Origin: Holophaga sp.
Lineage (GTDB): Bacteria; Acidobacteriota; Holophagae; Holophagales; Holophagaceae
DNA length: 52,490 bases
NCBI GenBank assembly: GCA_031292735.1
Contig: JARLGP010000113.1
Coordinates: 1 to 52,490 of the forward strand
Direction: 5' to 3'
Shown here: in pieces, positions 41,572 to 51,146 of the stretch
Layout of the letters: each line of letters begins with the position of its first letter
How positions within the stretch are numbered: position 1 is the stretch's first letter
The notes under the pieces: model-generated
The model's input: the letters and a program-made list of their open reading frames with translations, nothing else
Databases searched by the model: none
What the model was told of the DNA's origin: nothing
Position numbers and translations under genes: made by a program

Positions 41572-42259
41572 GCATGCCCATGCGGATCCGGCCGCCGCAG
41601 TGCCGGGTCACCAGCTCCGCCAGCTCGGCGCCGATGCTTTCCAGCTCGGCCCGGGTCACCGGCGGCAGCCCGTCCAGGTTGAACTCGATGGCCGTGGTTT
41701 CCGGCAGGGTCAGGCTCTGGTTGGCCTGGCGCCAGCTCCAGCGGCGGGTCAGCACCACGTCGCCCTCGGCGTAGATGATCTCCCCGGGCTCGGGATGTTC
41801 GGTCTGGTCGGAGCCGAACGGCACGAAGCTCTCCTGCCCGGTGGCCGGCCTCAGCACGTAGCCCTGCCGGGCGTGATCGATGGCGTGCCCGCCCATGGGC
41901 AGCAGATGGCGCAGCGACAGGATGTTGCCGATGTCCACCAGGGCGTTGATGCTGGGCAGCTGCTGGCTCTTGAGCGCGCGCCGGGCCATGGCCTCCACGG
42001 AGCAGCGGAAGTCCTTGGGGTTGATGCCCTGGGCCTTGAACGCCGCGCGCCAGGAGGCGATCCGCGGATGGGTGGTGATCTGTTCGGCCGGCAGCCGGTC
42101 CCGCACCGAGGCCTCCGCCTCCCGCAGCAGGGCCACCAGCTCCGGCGAGGACGGCCCGTTGTGCACCCCGTGGGCCACCAGGACGCCCCGCAGGTAGTCG
42201 GGGAACCGGGCGAAGACCGCCTCGGCGATCGCGCAGGTCCTGGGGGCGGCGGCGCTCAT
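41534..42259 (-). CDS. B3/B4 tRNA-binding-domain protein (PheT-like fragment protein)
   Basis: The 241-residue protein matches standalone B3/B4 domains related to the editing region of phenylalanyl-tRNA synthetase beta: HPRIASWRAAFKAQGINPKDFRCSVEAM is split here into recognisable pieces such as AFKAQGINP and SVEAMARRAL, followed by LPSINALVDIGNILSL. Standalone members may hydrolyse mischarged tRNA or act otherwise; the true role is not established. The ATG overlaps the stop of the Rossmann-MCP gene (ATGA), so the two are co-translated. Confidence 0.85.
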   Translation of the reverse strand: MSAAAPRTCAIAEAVFARFPDYLRGVLVAHGVHNGPSSPELVALLREAEASVRDRLPAEQITTHPRIASWRAAFKAQGINPKDFRCSVEAMARRALKSQQLPSINALVDIGNILSLRHLLPMGGHAIDHARQGYVLRPATGQESFVPFGSDQTEHPEPGEIIYAEGDVVLTRRWSWRQANQSLTLPETTAIEFNLDGLPPVTRAELESIGAELAELVTRHCGGRIRMGMLSAAEPSLSMEP

Positions 42260-42915
42260 TTCAGCTTTTCCAGCACGGTGGAGCTGCGTTCGGACACCTG
42301 GATGATGTTCTGGTTCACCTGGTTGATCTCCTGGGTGAGGTTGCGCACCGCATCCACCGACTTACCCAGGTGCTCGGCCACCACCGAGAAGCCGCGGCCG
42401 TGGACCCCGGCCTTGGCCGCCTCGATGCTGGCGTTCAGGGCCAGCATCTGCATGTTGGACATGATCGAGTTGATCCGGCTCACCACGCTGGTGCTGGTGG
42501 CCAGGCTGCGGCTCAGGTCGCCCTGGATGGTCTCGACGATCCCGGAGATGTCCTGCCGCACGGTTTCCGCGTTCAGGGACAGGACGTCCACGATCATCCG
42601 GCTGGTGATGGGGGTGATCAGCCGGGTGGGCGTGCCCCGGAGCCGCTCCTTGATCCTGGTTTCCAGCGCCTCGTCCCCGGTGGTGTCGAACAGGAAGTCC
42701 GGCAGCTTGTCGCGCAGGGCCGCCTCGGCGTCGGAGAAGGTGGGGATCCCGTTGGCGCGCGCCTCCGCCATGCCGAGGGCGCCGTCGTTGCCGTCCGCCA
42801 CGAAAATCACCTTGGTCACCTTGTTGTTGCCGAAGAACTTCAGCAGCCCAAGCCCGCCCCGGCCCCCGCCGATGATACCGATCGAAAATCCCTGGTCACC
42901 AGTCAATTCACTCAC
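42256..42915 (-). CDS. Soluble Rossmann-like sensor fused to a short MCP signalling domain
   Basis: The 219-residue protein lacks membrane helices. Residues 10-115 look like a Rossmann nucleotide-binding domain (GIIGGGRGGLGLLKFF at 13-28, then VIFVADGNDGALGMAEARANGIP). Residues 125-219 are a short helical MCP hairpin with the conserved tip (LALNASIEAAKAG...GRGFSVVAEHL, about 158-182). No methylation helices or CheB pentapeptide are seen. It could couple NAD(P) or another nucleotide to a CheA/CheW complex. I chose GTG 42915, with GGGTGG upstream; TTG 42975 is an alternative. The B3/B4 gene follows with ATGA overlap. Confidence 0.8.
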   Translation of the reverse strand: MSELTGDQGFSIGIIGGGRGGLGLLKFFGNNKVTKVIFVADGNDGALGMAEARANGIPTFSDAEAALRDKLPDFLFDTTGDEALETRIKERLRGTPTRLITPITSRMIVDVLSLNAETVRQDISGIVETIQGDLSRSLATSTSVVSRINSIMSNMQMLALNASIEAAKAGVHGRGFSVVAEHLGKSVDAVRNLTQEINQVNQNIIQVSERSSTVLEKLK

Positions 42916-43087
42916 GCGCACCACCCGTTTGGATTCAATTATCCTACCCCACTTCAGGCCGGGGGCGGGTGGCAATCCTCAATGGGCCGCCAGGCAGACC
43001 CGAGCAGCGCCCCCATTGGTAGTACGGTAGGAGGTGCCCCAAGGCCGTTCCCCAACCCCCTGTCCGCGTACGAGGCCCCCCCTGCCC

Positions 43088-45637
43088 ATGCCCCCGACCC
43101 TGTTCGATCTCATCCCCCGCGACGGCGACACCTCCAGCGACACCCTGCTGGGCCGGTTCCTGGAATACGCGGAGGGCAAGCGCCTCACCCTCTACCCCGC
43201 CCAGGAAGCGGCCATCCTGGAACTGTTCGAGGACAAGAACGTCATCCTGAACACCCCCACCGGATCGGGCAAGTCCCTGGTGGCGGCGGCCATGCACTTC
43301 AAGTCGCTGGCCCAGGGCCGGCGCTCGGTGTACACCTGCCCCATCAAGGCCCTGGTCAACGAGAAGTGGCTGGGCCTGTGCGCCGAGTTCGGCCCGGAGA
43401 ACGTGGGCCTGTCCACCGGCGACGCCTCGGTCAACCGCGACGCGCCGATCCTGTGCTGCACCGCCGAGGTGCTGGCCAACGTCGCCCTGCGCGAAGGGGC
43501 CGACGCCGACGTGCAGGACGTGGTCATGGACGAGTTCCACTATTACGCCGACCGCGAGCGCGGGGTGGCCTGGCAGGTGCCGCTGCTCACCCTGCCCCGG
43601 GCCCGGTTCCTGCTCATGTCCGCCACCCTGGGCGACACCGGCTTTTTCGAGCAGGAGCTGACCCGGCTCAACGGCCTGCCCACGGTGGCGGTGAAATCCA
43701 CCCTGCGCCCGGTGCCGCTGGAGTTCAGCTACTCCGATTCGCCCCTTTCGCTCACCCTGGAGCGGCTCATCGAGAACGGCCAGGCCCCGGTCTACCTGGT
43801 CCACTTCACCCAGCTGGAGGCAGCCCAGAGCGCCCAGGATTTCACCAGCCTCAACCTGTGCACCCGGGACGAGAAGGCCGCCATCCAGCACGCCATCGAA
43901 GGCTTCAAGTTCAACAGCCCGTACGGCCCGGACATCAAGCGCTGGCTGCGCCACGGCATCGGCCTGCACCACGCCGGGCTGCTGCCCAAGTACCGCATCC
44001 TGCTGGAGCAGCTGGCCCAGAAGGGCCTGCTCAAGATCATCTGCGGCACCGACACCCTGGGCGTGGGCATCAACGTGCCCATCCGCACCGTGCTGTTCAC
44101 CAAGCTGTGCAAGTACGACGGCCAGAAGACCGGCATCCTCAGCGCCCGGGACTTCCACCAGATCGCCGGCCGGGCCGGGCGCAAGGGCTTCGACGACGTG
44201 GGCTGGGTGGTGGCCCAGGCCCCGGAGCACGCCATCGAGAACCTCAAGCTGGCCGCCAAGGCCGCGGCCGGCGGCAAGAAGTTCGTCAAGCGCCAGCCCC
44301 CCGACAAGAACTACGTGGACTGGAACAAGCAGACCTTCGAGCGGCTCCTGGCCGCCCAGCCGGAGCGGCTGGTGTCGCGCTTCCAGGTGAGCCACGGCAT
44401 GCTGCTGAACGTGCTCAGCCGCAAGGGCGACGGCTGCCGGGCCATGCGCGAGCTCATCCGCGCCTGCCACGACTACGAGGGGCTCAAGGACGCCCACCGC
44501 AAGCGCGCCTGGCAGCTGTTCCGGGCCCTGGTGGAGCGCGACATCGTGGCGTTCAGCCACGACCCCGGGGGCCCCAAGCTGCGGGTGAACGTGGAGCTCC
44601 AGGACGACTTCTCCATGAACCAGGCCCTGTCCCTATACCTGCTGGAGACCCTGCCCCTGCTGGACCCGGAGGCCCCCGACTACGGGCTCGACCTGATCAC
44701 CCTTGTGGAGGCCATCCTGGAGAACCCCGAGATCATCCTGCGCAAGCAGCTGGACCGGGTGAAGCAGAAGAAGCTGGCCGAGATGAAGCAGGCCGGCATC
44801 GAGTACGAGCAGCGCATGCTGGAGCTGGAGAAGCTGGAGTATCCCAAGCCCCAGCGGGAATTCATCTACGGCACCTTCAACGCGTTCGCCGCCCGGCACC
44901 CCTGGGTGGGCGAGGAGAACATCCGGCCCAAGTCCATCGCCCGGGAGATGTTCGAGCTGTACTGCTCGTTCGCCGACTACGTGCGGGAATACGACATCCA
45001 GCGTTCCGAAGGGCTGCTGCTGCGGCACCTGAACAGCGTCTACAAGGTGCTGGCCCAGACCGTGCCGGACAGCGCCAAGAACGAGCAGGTGCGGGATATG
45101 GAAGTGTATCTGGGCGCCCTGATCCGCCAGGTGGACTCCAGCCTGCTGGACGAGTGGGAGAAGATGCGCGATCCCAACTATCTGCGCGGCGAGACCGAAG
45201 AGCTGCGGCCGCCCGGAGCCGAGGAGGCCGACCGGGACATCACCCGCGACGCCAAGGCCTTCACCGCCGCCATCCGCAACCGGGTGTTCACCTTCCTGCG
45301 CAGCCTGCAGGTGCTGGCGTTCGAGGAGGCCGCGCTCCAGCTGGGGCCCGAAGCCGGGGACGAGAACGGCGAGCCCTGGAGCGCGGACCGGCTCAAGGCC
45401 CTCATGGAGGAGTACCGCGCCGGCCACGGCGGCTTCCGCCTGGACCCCGAAGGCCGCAACGCGCGGCACACCTACGTGCTGCCGGCCGAGGACAAGAAGA
45501 CCTGGCGGATCCAGCAGATGCTGGTGGACCAGGAGGAGACCAACGACTGGGTGGCGGAGTTCGAAGCCGACCTGGAGGCCTCCCGGGCCGCGGGTTCACC
45601 GGAGCTTCGGCTCCTGCGCCTGGGCAGCTACCGCTGA
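43088..45637 (+). CDS. Ski2-like DEAD/DEAH helicase with DUF3516-type C-terminus
   Basis: The 849-residue protein is a superfamily 2 helicase: Walker A TPTGSGKS near residue 57, DEFH box near 148, SAT motif in LLMSATLGD, and [10 protein letters not shown] near 358. This set places it with Ski2/Mtr4/HelY-like RNA helicases. The C-terminal half (after about 430) is long, helical and resembles the DUF3516 region of bacterial members. It is likely an RNA-remodelling or decay helicase. ATG 43088 fits the domain start; GTG 43034 is an alternative. Its stop overlaps the convergent transporter by 10 bases. Confidence 0.92.
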   Translation: MPPTLFDLIPRDGDTSSDTLLGRFLEYAEGKRLTLYPAQEAAILELFEDKNVILNTPTGSGKSLVAAAMHFKSLAQGRRSVYTCPIKALVNEKWLGLCAEFGPENVGLSTGDASVNRDAPILCCTAEVLANVALREGADADVQDVVMDEFHYYADRERGVAWQVPLLTLPRARFLLMSATLGDTGFFEQELTRLNGLPTVAVKSTLRPVPLEFSYSDSPLSLTLERLIENGQAPVYLVHFTQLEAAQSAQDFTSLNLCTRDEKAAIQHAIEGFKFNSPYGPDIKRWLRHGIGLHHAGLLPKYRILLEQLAQKGLLKIICGTDTLGVGINVPIRTVLFTKLCKYDGQKTGILSARDFHQIAGRAGRKGFDDVGWVVAQAPEHAIENLKLAAKAAAGGKKFVKRQPPDKNYVDWNKQTFERLLAAQPERLVSRFQVSHGMLLNVLSRKGDGCRAMRELIRACHDYEGLKDAHRKRAWQLFRALVERDIVAFSHDPGGPKLRVNVELQDDFSMNQALSLYLLETLPLLDPEAPDYGLDLITLVEAILENPEIILRKQLDRVKQKKLAEMKQAGIEYEQRMLELEKLEYPKPQREFIYGTFNAFAARHPWVGEENIRPKSIAREMFELYCSFADYVREYDIQRSEGLLLRHLNSVYKVLAQTVPDSAKNEQVRDMEVYLGALIRQVDSSLLDEWEKMRDPNYLRGETEELRPPGAEEADRDITRDAKAFTAAIRNRVFTFLRSLQVLAFEEAALQLGPEAGDENGEPWSADRLKALMEEYRAGHGGFRLDPEGRNARHTYVLPAEDKKTWRIQQMLVDQEETNDWVAEFEADLEASRAAGSPELRLLRLGSYR

Positions 45638-46836
45638 TCCTGCGCCTGGGAAGCAACCGCCGGCTGGCGGCCAGAGCCTGACCCGGCCACCAGCCAGGTG
45701 ATCAGCCCAAGCGCGCTGACCGCCGCCCCCGCCGCGCTCACCCCGACCCAACCCTTGAAGCCGTAGGCCCAGGCCGACAGCAGGGAGCAGGCCGCCCCGC
45801 CGATGAAGTAGCAGGTCATGTACCCTGCCGTGAGCCGGTTGCGGGCTTCCGGACGGATCCGGTAGATGGCGGCCTGGTTGCTGATGTGCACCGCCTGGAC
45901 GGCCAGGTCCAGCAGCAGGATCCCGGCCACCAGGGCGGCCAGGGACCCGCGGCCGAAGACCAGCAGCCCCCAGGACAGCAGCAGCAGCACCAGCCCCCAG
46001 CCGGTGACCCGGGCGCCGTGGCCGCGGTCGCTGAGCCGGCCCGCGCCGGAAGCGGCCAGGGCGCCCGCCACCCCGGCCAGGCCGAACAGGCCGATGGTGC
46101 CGGCGGAATAGCCGTAGGGCGGCGCGGCCAGCAGGAAGCTCACCGAGGTCCAGAGGGTGCTGAAGGCGCCGAAGGTGGCGGCCCCCAGCAGCCCGCGCAG
46201 GCGCAGCACCGGCTCCTCCCGGAACAGGGTGAAGATGGAGCGCATCAGTTGCGGGTAGCTCAGCCCCAGCGGCTCGTGGTAGCGGGGCAGCGCGCGCTGC
46301 AGCACCACCGTGGCCAGCAGCATGGCCGCGGCGCCGGCCCAGTAGACGATGCGCCAGGAGCCCAGGTTGGCCAGGGCCCCGGCCAGGGTGCGGGCCAGCA
46401 GGATGCCCAGGAACAGGCCGCTCATCACCGTGCCCACCGCCTTGCCGCGCCGTTCCGGCGCCGCCAGGGTGGCGGCGAACGGCACCAGCAGCTGCGCCAC
46501 CACCGAGAACAGCCCGGTGAGCGCCGTGCCCACCAGCACCAGGGTGATGGACGGGGCCATGGCGGTGGTCAGCAGGCCCGCCACGGTGAGCAGGGACATG
46601 CCCACCACCAGCCCGCGCCGTTCGTACAGGTCGCCCAGCGGGACGATCAGCAGCAGGCCCAGGCCGTAGCCCATCTGGGCGGTGGTGACGATGAAGCCGG
46701 CCCGGGCCGGGGAGATGGCGAAGGCATGGGCGATGGTGGGGAGCAGCGGCTGGGCGTAGTAGTTGGAACCCACCGCCAGTCCGGTGGCGGCCGCCATGAC
46801 CAGCACCAGGAGGGGAGAAAGTTCTTTGGATTTCAT
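45628..46836 (-). CDS. MFS transporter
   Basis: The 402-residue protein has about 12 transmembrane helices and the MFS loop motif GDLYERRG between helices 2 and 3, with a second half starting near residue 200. The opening [21 protein letters not shown] is typical of YdeG/YgaY-like drug-type exporters. Substrate is unknown. Its ATG overlaps the methyltransferase stop (ATGA), which is an odd partner for a transporter. The C-terminus is convergent with the helicase. Confidence 0.9.
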   Translation of the reverse strand: MKSKELSPLLVLVMAAATGLAVGSNYYAQPLLPTIAHAFAISPARAGFIVTTAQMGYGLGLLLIVPLGDLYERRGLVVGMSLLTVAGLLTTAMAPSITLVLVGTALTGLFSVVAQLLVPFAATLAAPERRGKAVGTVMSGLFLGILLARTLAGALANLGSWRIVYWAGAAAMLLATVVLQRALPRYHEPLGLSYPQLMRSIFTLFREEPVLRLRGLLGAATFGAFSTLWTSVSFLLAAPPYGYSAGTIGLFGLAGVAGALAASGAGRLSDRGHGARVTGWGLVLLLLSWGLLVFGRGSLAALVAGILLLDLAVQAVHISNQAAIYRIRPEARNRLTAGYMTCYFIGGAACSLLSAWAYGFKGWVGVSAAGAAVSALGLITWLVAGSGSGRQPAVASQAQDQR

Positions 46837-48056
46837 GGTTTCCTGAAAAGCACGATGCGGTTGGAATTGGTGCCGGCGGTGTTGTTGCCCACCCCCCAGA
46901 TGTGCGCGGTCTTGGTGAACGCCTGCTGGTTCACCAGCACCCCCAGGCCCTGGAACCCGGCCGCGGTGCCCAGGGGCAGCACCGCCTCCTCCAGGCGCAG
47001 GGTGCCCCGCTGGATCTCCCCCACCTCGAAGGCCACGTGGCCGCCGGGCCGGGTGACCCGGTGCAACTCCCGGAACACCCCCCCCATGACCTCGGTCCAG
47101 GCCTCCAGCTTGCGCGCCATGGTGATGCCGGCCGCCACGGCCTTGGCATCCAGCCCGTTGAACCAGCACCGGAGCCAGTTGTCCGCGGCGTACTGCACCA
47201 CGTCCAGGAAGGGCGGCGAGGTCACCGTCAGCGCCACCGACCCGTCGGCCAGGTCCGGCGTGCGCCGGGCATCCCCGGTGAGGAACCGGGCCGATCCCGC
47301 CGCGGCCAGCAGGTTGCCCCGTTCCGGCCCGGTGAGCCCCTTCAGCAGCTGGCGGGTCTTCTTCAGGATCAGCTCGCGGGTGTTCCGGTAGGGCGGCGTC
47401 TGGGCCCGCTTCTGGTTGATCAGCCGCTGCTTGGCGGCGCTGGCGGCCTGGTTCGGGGGCAGCGTGTAGACGCTGAAGAAGCCCGGGCTGTGCCCGGTGA
47501 GCCGGTTGGTGGCCACCATCCGGATCCAGCGGTCCAGCGGGTCGTCCAGCCCCAGCGCCTCCCGCTCCAGCAGCCAGGCCCGCAGGGCGCGCAGCTCGGC
47601 CTCGGTGTCGGGGTGGTAGAACATGGAGAGGTCCACCCCGTCCGAGCCGCCCCCGGCCATGGGAATCCGCTCCAGCCGCTCGGCCACCGCCTCCGGATCC
47701 GGCGGGGCCAGCCGCGGCGCCGCCAGCAGCCGGGACAGCGGGTTGATGTCGTTGCTGGCCACCCGGCGCCCCAGCAGGGCCGCCTCCACCGCCGTGGTGC
47801 CCCGGCCGGCGAAGGGGTCGTAGACCAGCTCCCCGGGCCCGGTGAGCTTTTCGATGAACAGCCTGGGCAGCTGGGGCTTGTAGCAGGCCCGGTAGCTCAC
47901 CTCGTGGAGATTGGCCGCCTGGCGCTGGCGCGCCGTCCAGAATTCCCGGGTGAGCACCGGGAAAGGCACGCCGCCGATCTCCAGCTCGCTCCGCTCCCCT
48001 TCGTCGTCCGGCGCGAAAAAAGCCAGTGAACGCCCTTCTGCCGCTGCCAACCCCAT
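46833..48056 (-). CDS. DNA (or RNA) amino-methyltransferase without a visible restriction partner
   Basis: The 407-residue protein has an AdoMet-binding motif I (DPFAGRGTTAVEA from residue 80) and a catalytic motif IV of the form TSPPF (279-283). Motif I comes first, with about 190 residues between, which may hold the target-recognition region. The TSPPF form is usual for N4-cytosine and some N6-adenine DNA methyltransferases, but the family also has RNA-modifying relatives. No endonuclease is adjacent. ATG 48056 is chosen; GTG 48062 is nearly as good. It is upstream of the MFS gene in one operon. Confidence 0.85.
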   Translation of the reverse strand: MGLAAAEGRSLAFFAPDDEGERSELEIGGVPFPVLTREFWTARQRQAANLHEVSYRACYKPQLPRLFIEKLTGPGELVYDPFAGRGTTAVEAALLGRRVASNDINPLSRLLAAPRLAPPDPEAVAERLERIPMAGGGSDGVDLSMFYHPDTEAELRALRAWLLEREALGLDDPLDRWIRMVATNRLTGHSPGFFSVYTLPPNQAASAAKQRLINQKRAQTPPYRNTRELILKKTRQLLKGLTGPERGNLLAAAGSARFLTGDARRTPDLADGSVALTVTSPPFLDVVQYAADNWLRCWFNGLDAKAVAAGITMARKLEAWTEVMGGVFRELHRVTRPGGHVAFEVGEIQRGTLRLEEAVLPLGTAAGFQGLGVLVNQQAFTKTAHIWGVGNNTAGTNSNRIVLFRKP

Positions 48057-48144
48057 TGCCACCTCGGTCCCCCCAGGATAGCGAAGAACCGGGCCGGGGA
48101 CACGGATCCCCAAGATGGAGTACCCTTGAGTCCGGAGGACGCGG

Positions 48145-48801
48145 ATGCGGTTCATCTTTGAGCAGGTGCGTGTGGGCGGAGACCGCAATTTCGGGTATCT
48201 GCTTGGCGATCGCGAGGCGGGCGAAGGGATCCTGGTGGACCCGTCCTTCGACCCCGAGCTGATGGTGGCCAGGGCCCAGGCCCAGGGCCTGCGGATCACC
48301 CGGATCCTGAACACCCACGGGCATTCCGACCACACCAACGGCAACAGCGCCGCCAAGGCCCTCACCGGCGCACCGGTGGCGGGCGGGCCCTACAACCCGG
48401 GCGGCCTGGACCAGGTGCTGCAGGACGGCGACCAGGTGGGCTTCGGCGCCTTCTCCCTGCGGGCCTGGCACGTGCCCGGGCACTGCCCGGACCATCTGGC
48501 CTTCCTGCTCACCGAGCCCGTGTGCACCGGCCTCACCGGCGACCTGCTGTTCGTGGGCAAGGTGGGCGGCACCGGCAGCGATGCCGACGCCCGGCTGGAA
48601 TGGGCCAGCCTGCGCCGCCTGCTCCGGGACTGGCCGACCCACACCACCCTCTGGCCCGGCCACGACTACGGGGCCCGCCCCAGTTCCACCGTGGCCTGGG
48701 AGCAGGCGGCCAATCCGTTCCTGCTCTGCCCCGACGTGGCTTCGTTCATCCGGCTCAAGGGCGACTGGCCCGCCTTCAAGGCCAAGCACGGCCTGAAGTA
48801 G
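48145..48801 (+). CDS. MBL-fold metallo-hydrolase (glyoxalase II-like)
   Basis: The 218-residue protein keeps all metal ligands: His58, His60, Asp62 and His63 (THGHSDH), His114 (PGHCPDH), Asp134 (TGDLLF) and His174 (PGHDYG). This is the glyoxalase II/persulfide dioxygenase arrangement and suggests hydrolysis of a thioester or oxidation of a persulfide. The protein lacks the C-terminal glutathione-binding helices of glyoxalase II. It is cytoplasmic, divergent from the methyltransferase and convergent with the degraded serine hydrolase. Confidence 0.92.
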   Translation: MRFIFEQVRVGGDRNFGYLLGDREAGEGILVDPSFDPELMVARAQAQGLRITRILNTHGHSDHTNGNSAAKALTGAPVAGGPYNPGGLDQVLQDGDQVGFGAFSLRAWHVPGHCPDHLAFLLTEPVCTGLTGDLLFVGKVGGTGSDADARLEWASLRRLLRDWPTHTTLWPGHDYGARPSSTVAWEQAANPFLLCPDVASFIRLKGDWPAFKAKHGLK

Positions 48802-48813
48802 CCGGCCCTGGGC

Positions 48814-49389
48814 TCAGGGATGGATCGCCCGGCAGATGTCCTGGGGGAAGCGCCCGCCGGACATGCCTTCCAGGGCCGTGTTGGTGAAGGCGACGACGCT
48901 CAGCTTCGCCAGGGGGTCCACGAACCAGGAGTGCCCGTAGGCGCCGCCCCAGCGCCAGGTGCCCGGCGATTCCCGGCTCCCGGCGGCCTCCGGGTCCAGC
49001 AGCACCGAGAAGCCCAGTCCGTAGCCCCACCCCGGCCAGCCGATGATCGGCAGGGCTCCGGTGTGGTTGCGCCCCATCTCGGCGGGCAGGATCGTTTCGG
49101 CGGGATCGTCCAGCGCCAGGCGTCCCTGCCCCACCAGCGCCAGGGTGGCTGCCGCCACCACCACCTTGGACACCGAGGCCAGCCGGAAGATCGCGTCCTC
49201 GCGCATGGGCCGGCCCGCCTCGGGGTCCAGGAAGCCGGCGGCGCGCCGGTAGACGACCCGGCCGTCCACGCAGGCCAGGAGGACCGTGCCGGCAATGCGT
49301 TCGGCGGCGAGGGCGCCATCCACGACCGCGTCCAGGCGGCGCTGGAATTCGGGGTGCAGGCCACGTGCGGGGTTGGGAGAAACAGCCAT
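48814..49389 (-). pseudogene. Beta-lactamase-family serine hydrolase with in-frame internal deletion
   Basis: The remaining 191 codons hold both ends of a class C beta-lactamase/EstB-type hydrolase of usually about 380 residues. The N-terminal part contains the Ser-x-x-Lys site (LASVSKVVV) and reads normally to DPAETILPA near residue 103. It then jumps to the C-terminal region (YGLGFSVLLDPEAAG, WGGAYGHSWFVDP). The middle, with the Tyr-x-Asn motif and the acyl pocket, is missing, without a frameshift. AAGGAG still precedes the ATG. It is probably inactive; a natural minimal protein is less likely. Confidence 0.75.
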
Positions 49390-49896
49390 GGGAGGCTCCT
49401 TAGGATCCGGTTCCAGCCTTTGGGGACGGCCTCGAAGGAATCGCCGTCCGGGTCGAGCATTCTATTCCGGGAAAATTAGGATCAGCAATAAGGCACTCCA
49501 AGCTTCGTAACCCACATGGGGGTGCGTGGTATCCGCGGCATGCACCGGGACAGATGAAGTTTTGTTGAATTTGCGCGCCGAGGCGACCCCTCGCCCGTAA
49601 CGGGGCGGGTCTCCTGTTCTTCTAATGAAGGGGGAGCGGCACCCAGTTGGCCATCGAGCAGTTGTCGGCACCGCTCACTATTCATGAAATTTTTGCACAC
49701 CCGGTATAAATCTCTTTCATTTACGTGGCACGCGTAGTAAACATGTTGCAACGAAATCGTACCCCTCTCCCATTGCAGAGTGTCCTGTCCGAACTCCCCA
49801 CACAGCCGTGGGGGTCGGTCGAATCCTTCTCAACGCCCGCGGAGCGCTTGCTTGCCCGCCGGTATCCAAACCCCACCACTCCCAGGAGGCCAGCCA
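49390..49896. other. Intergenic region upstream of livK
   Basis: This 507-base region has no gene I can support. It contains an exact 45-bp copy of a livK segment (49634-49678), an imperfect GC-rich hairpin near 49585-49609, and AT-rich DNA from 49679 with TATAAA at 49705-49710 that may be the livK -10. The reverse frames here are short and lack family signals. Confidence 0.6.
49634..49678 (+). repeat. 45-bp direct repeat, upstream copy of an internal livK segment
   Basis: These 45 bases are identical to 50046-50090 inside livK (coding for SGTQLAIEQLSAPLT), 412 bases apart in the same direction. Here the frame has a stop just before it and another 24 codons on, so it is not expressed as protein. 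Confidence 0.9.
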
Positions 49897-51087
49897 ATGC
49901 GTAAACCCCTCTCATTACTTGCGCCGTCTCTTGCGACGCTCTGCCTGCTGCTTGCGGCTGGATGCGACAAGGAGAACAAGACCATCAAGATCGCCACCCA
50001 GAGCCCGCTCTCCGGGGCCATGTCGGTGATCGGCAGCGACATCAAGAGCGGCACCCAGTTGGCCATCGAGCAGTTGTCGGCACCGCTCACCAAGATGGGC
50101 TTCAAGGTCGAACTGGCGCCGTTCGACGACCAGGGCAACCCGGACACCGGCGTGGCCAACGCCAAGGCCATCGTTTCCGACCCCTCGGTGCTGGGCATCG
50201 TCGGCCACTACAATTCCGGCGTGCAGATTCCCTCCTCCGAGGAATACCACGCCGCCAACCTGTGCAACGTCTCGCCCGCCAACACCAACCCCAAGGTGAC
50301 CGACCGCGGCTACCTGGAAGTGAACCGGGTCTGCGGCCGGGACGACGTGCAGGGCTCGGTGGGCGCCCAGTTCGCCGCCAGCAAGAAGATCAAGACCGCC
50401 TACGTGCTGCAGGACAAGACCGCCTACGGCCAGGGCATCGCCGAATACTTCCAGAAGGAGGCCACCACCCAGGGCATCAAGGTGGTGGGCTTCGCCGGCA
50501 CCGAGGAGAAGGCCAACTTCGACGCCATCCTTTCCCCCATCATCGCCGCCAAGCCCGAGTGCATCTACTTCGGCGGCATGTTCGACCAGGCCGCGGTGCT
50601 CTACAAGCAGGCCCGGCAGAAGGGCTTCAAGGGCATGTGTCTGTCGGACGACGGCTTCGATTCCCCCGACGCCGCCAAGATCGGCGCTGACGCGCTGCTC
50701 CAGGGCGCCGGCACCTACTTCTCCACCGTGGCCGGCCCGGCTGCCGCCTATCCCGACACCGCCAAGTTCATGGCCGACTTCAAGGCCAAGTTCGGCAACA
50801 ACCCGCAGCCGTTTGCCGCCCAGTCCTACGACTGCGCCGCCATCCTGCTGAAGGCCATCGAGAACGCCGCCACCGCCAACGGCGGCAAGCTGCCCGCCCG
50901 CGCCGACGTGTGCAAGGCCGTGCGCGCCCTGCAGAACTTCCACGGGGTCACCGCCAACATCACCTTCAACACCAAGGGCGATCCCGCGAAGGGCAAGTAT
51001 TTCATCATCCAGGTTTCCTCGCCCGACCCGGCCAAGTGGGCGGCCAACCGCATCGACCAGACCCTGGACATCGCTCCTCCCCAGTAG
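49897..51087 (+). CDS. livK: Branched-chain amino-acid ABC transporter, substrate-binding lipoprotein
   Basis: The 396-residue protein has a lipoprotein signal peptide with lipobox LLAAGC, giving a lipid-anchored periplasmic receptor. The fold is of the LivJ/LivK type: IKIATQSPLSGAMSVIGSDIKSG at the start of the first lobe, GIVGHYNSGVQIPSSEEYH, and FGGMFDQAAVLYKQARQKG in the second lobe. It should deliver Leu, Ile, Val or related compounds to the LivHM permease. AGGAGG seven bases before the ATG fixes the start. A strong hairpin follows, before livH. Confidence 0.93.
   Translation: MRKPLSLLAPSLATLCLLLAAGCDKENKTIKIATQSPLSGAMSVIGSDIKSGTQLAIEQLSAPLTKMGFKVELAPFDDQGNPDTGVANAKAIVSDPSVLGIVGHYNSGVQIPSSEEYHAANLCNVSPANTNPKVTDRGYLEVNRVCGRDDVQGSVGAQFAASKKIKTAYVLQDKTAYGQGIAEYFQKEATTQGIKVVGFAGTEEKANFDAILSPIIAAKPECIYFGGMFDQAAVLYKQARQKGFKGMCLSDDGFDSPDAAKIGADALLQGAGTYFSTVAGPAAAYPDTAKFMADFKAKFGNNPQPFAAQSYDCAAILLKAIENAATANGGKLPARADVCKAVRALQNFHGVTANITFNTKGDPAKGKYFIIQVSSPDPAKWAANRIDQTLDIAPPQ
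50046..50090 (+). repeat. 45-bp direct repeat, copy within livK
   Basis: This is the in-gene copy of the segment at 49634-49678. It lies in the region encoding livK residues 51-65. Confidence 0.9.
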
Positions 51088-51104
51088 GCGTCAGGTTATA
51101 ACGC

Positions 51105-51136
51105 ACCCCCCCCTGGCAGCAGGGGGGGGTTTTTTC
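51105..51136 (+). terminator. Terminator/attenuator between livK and livH
   Basis: An 11-bp stem (51105-51115 with 51120-51130) containing eight G-C pairs in a row is followed by six T residues. It lies 18 bases after livK and inside the transporter operon, so it likely lets livK be made in excess over the permease. Confidence 0.85.
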
Positions 51137-51146
51137 AGGAGACCCT

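Noticed and set aside
49811..49840. tRNA-like T-arm sequence (GGTCGAATCC)
   Set aside because: No acceptor, D or anticodon arms pair around it.
49482..49915. Two short minus-strand frames upstream of livK (49482-49751 and 49721-49915)
   Set aside because: No ribosome-binding site or family signal; the first overlaps the duplicated livK fragment in antisense.
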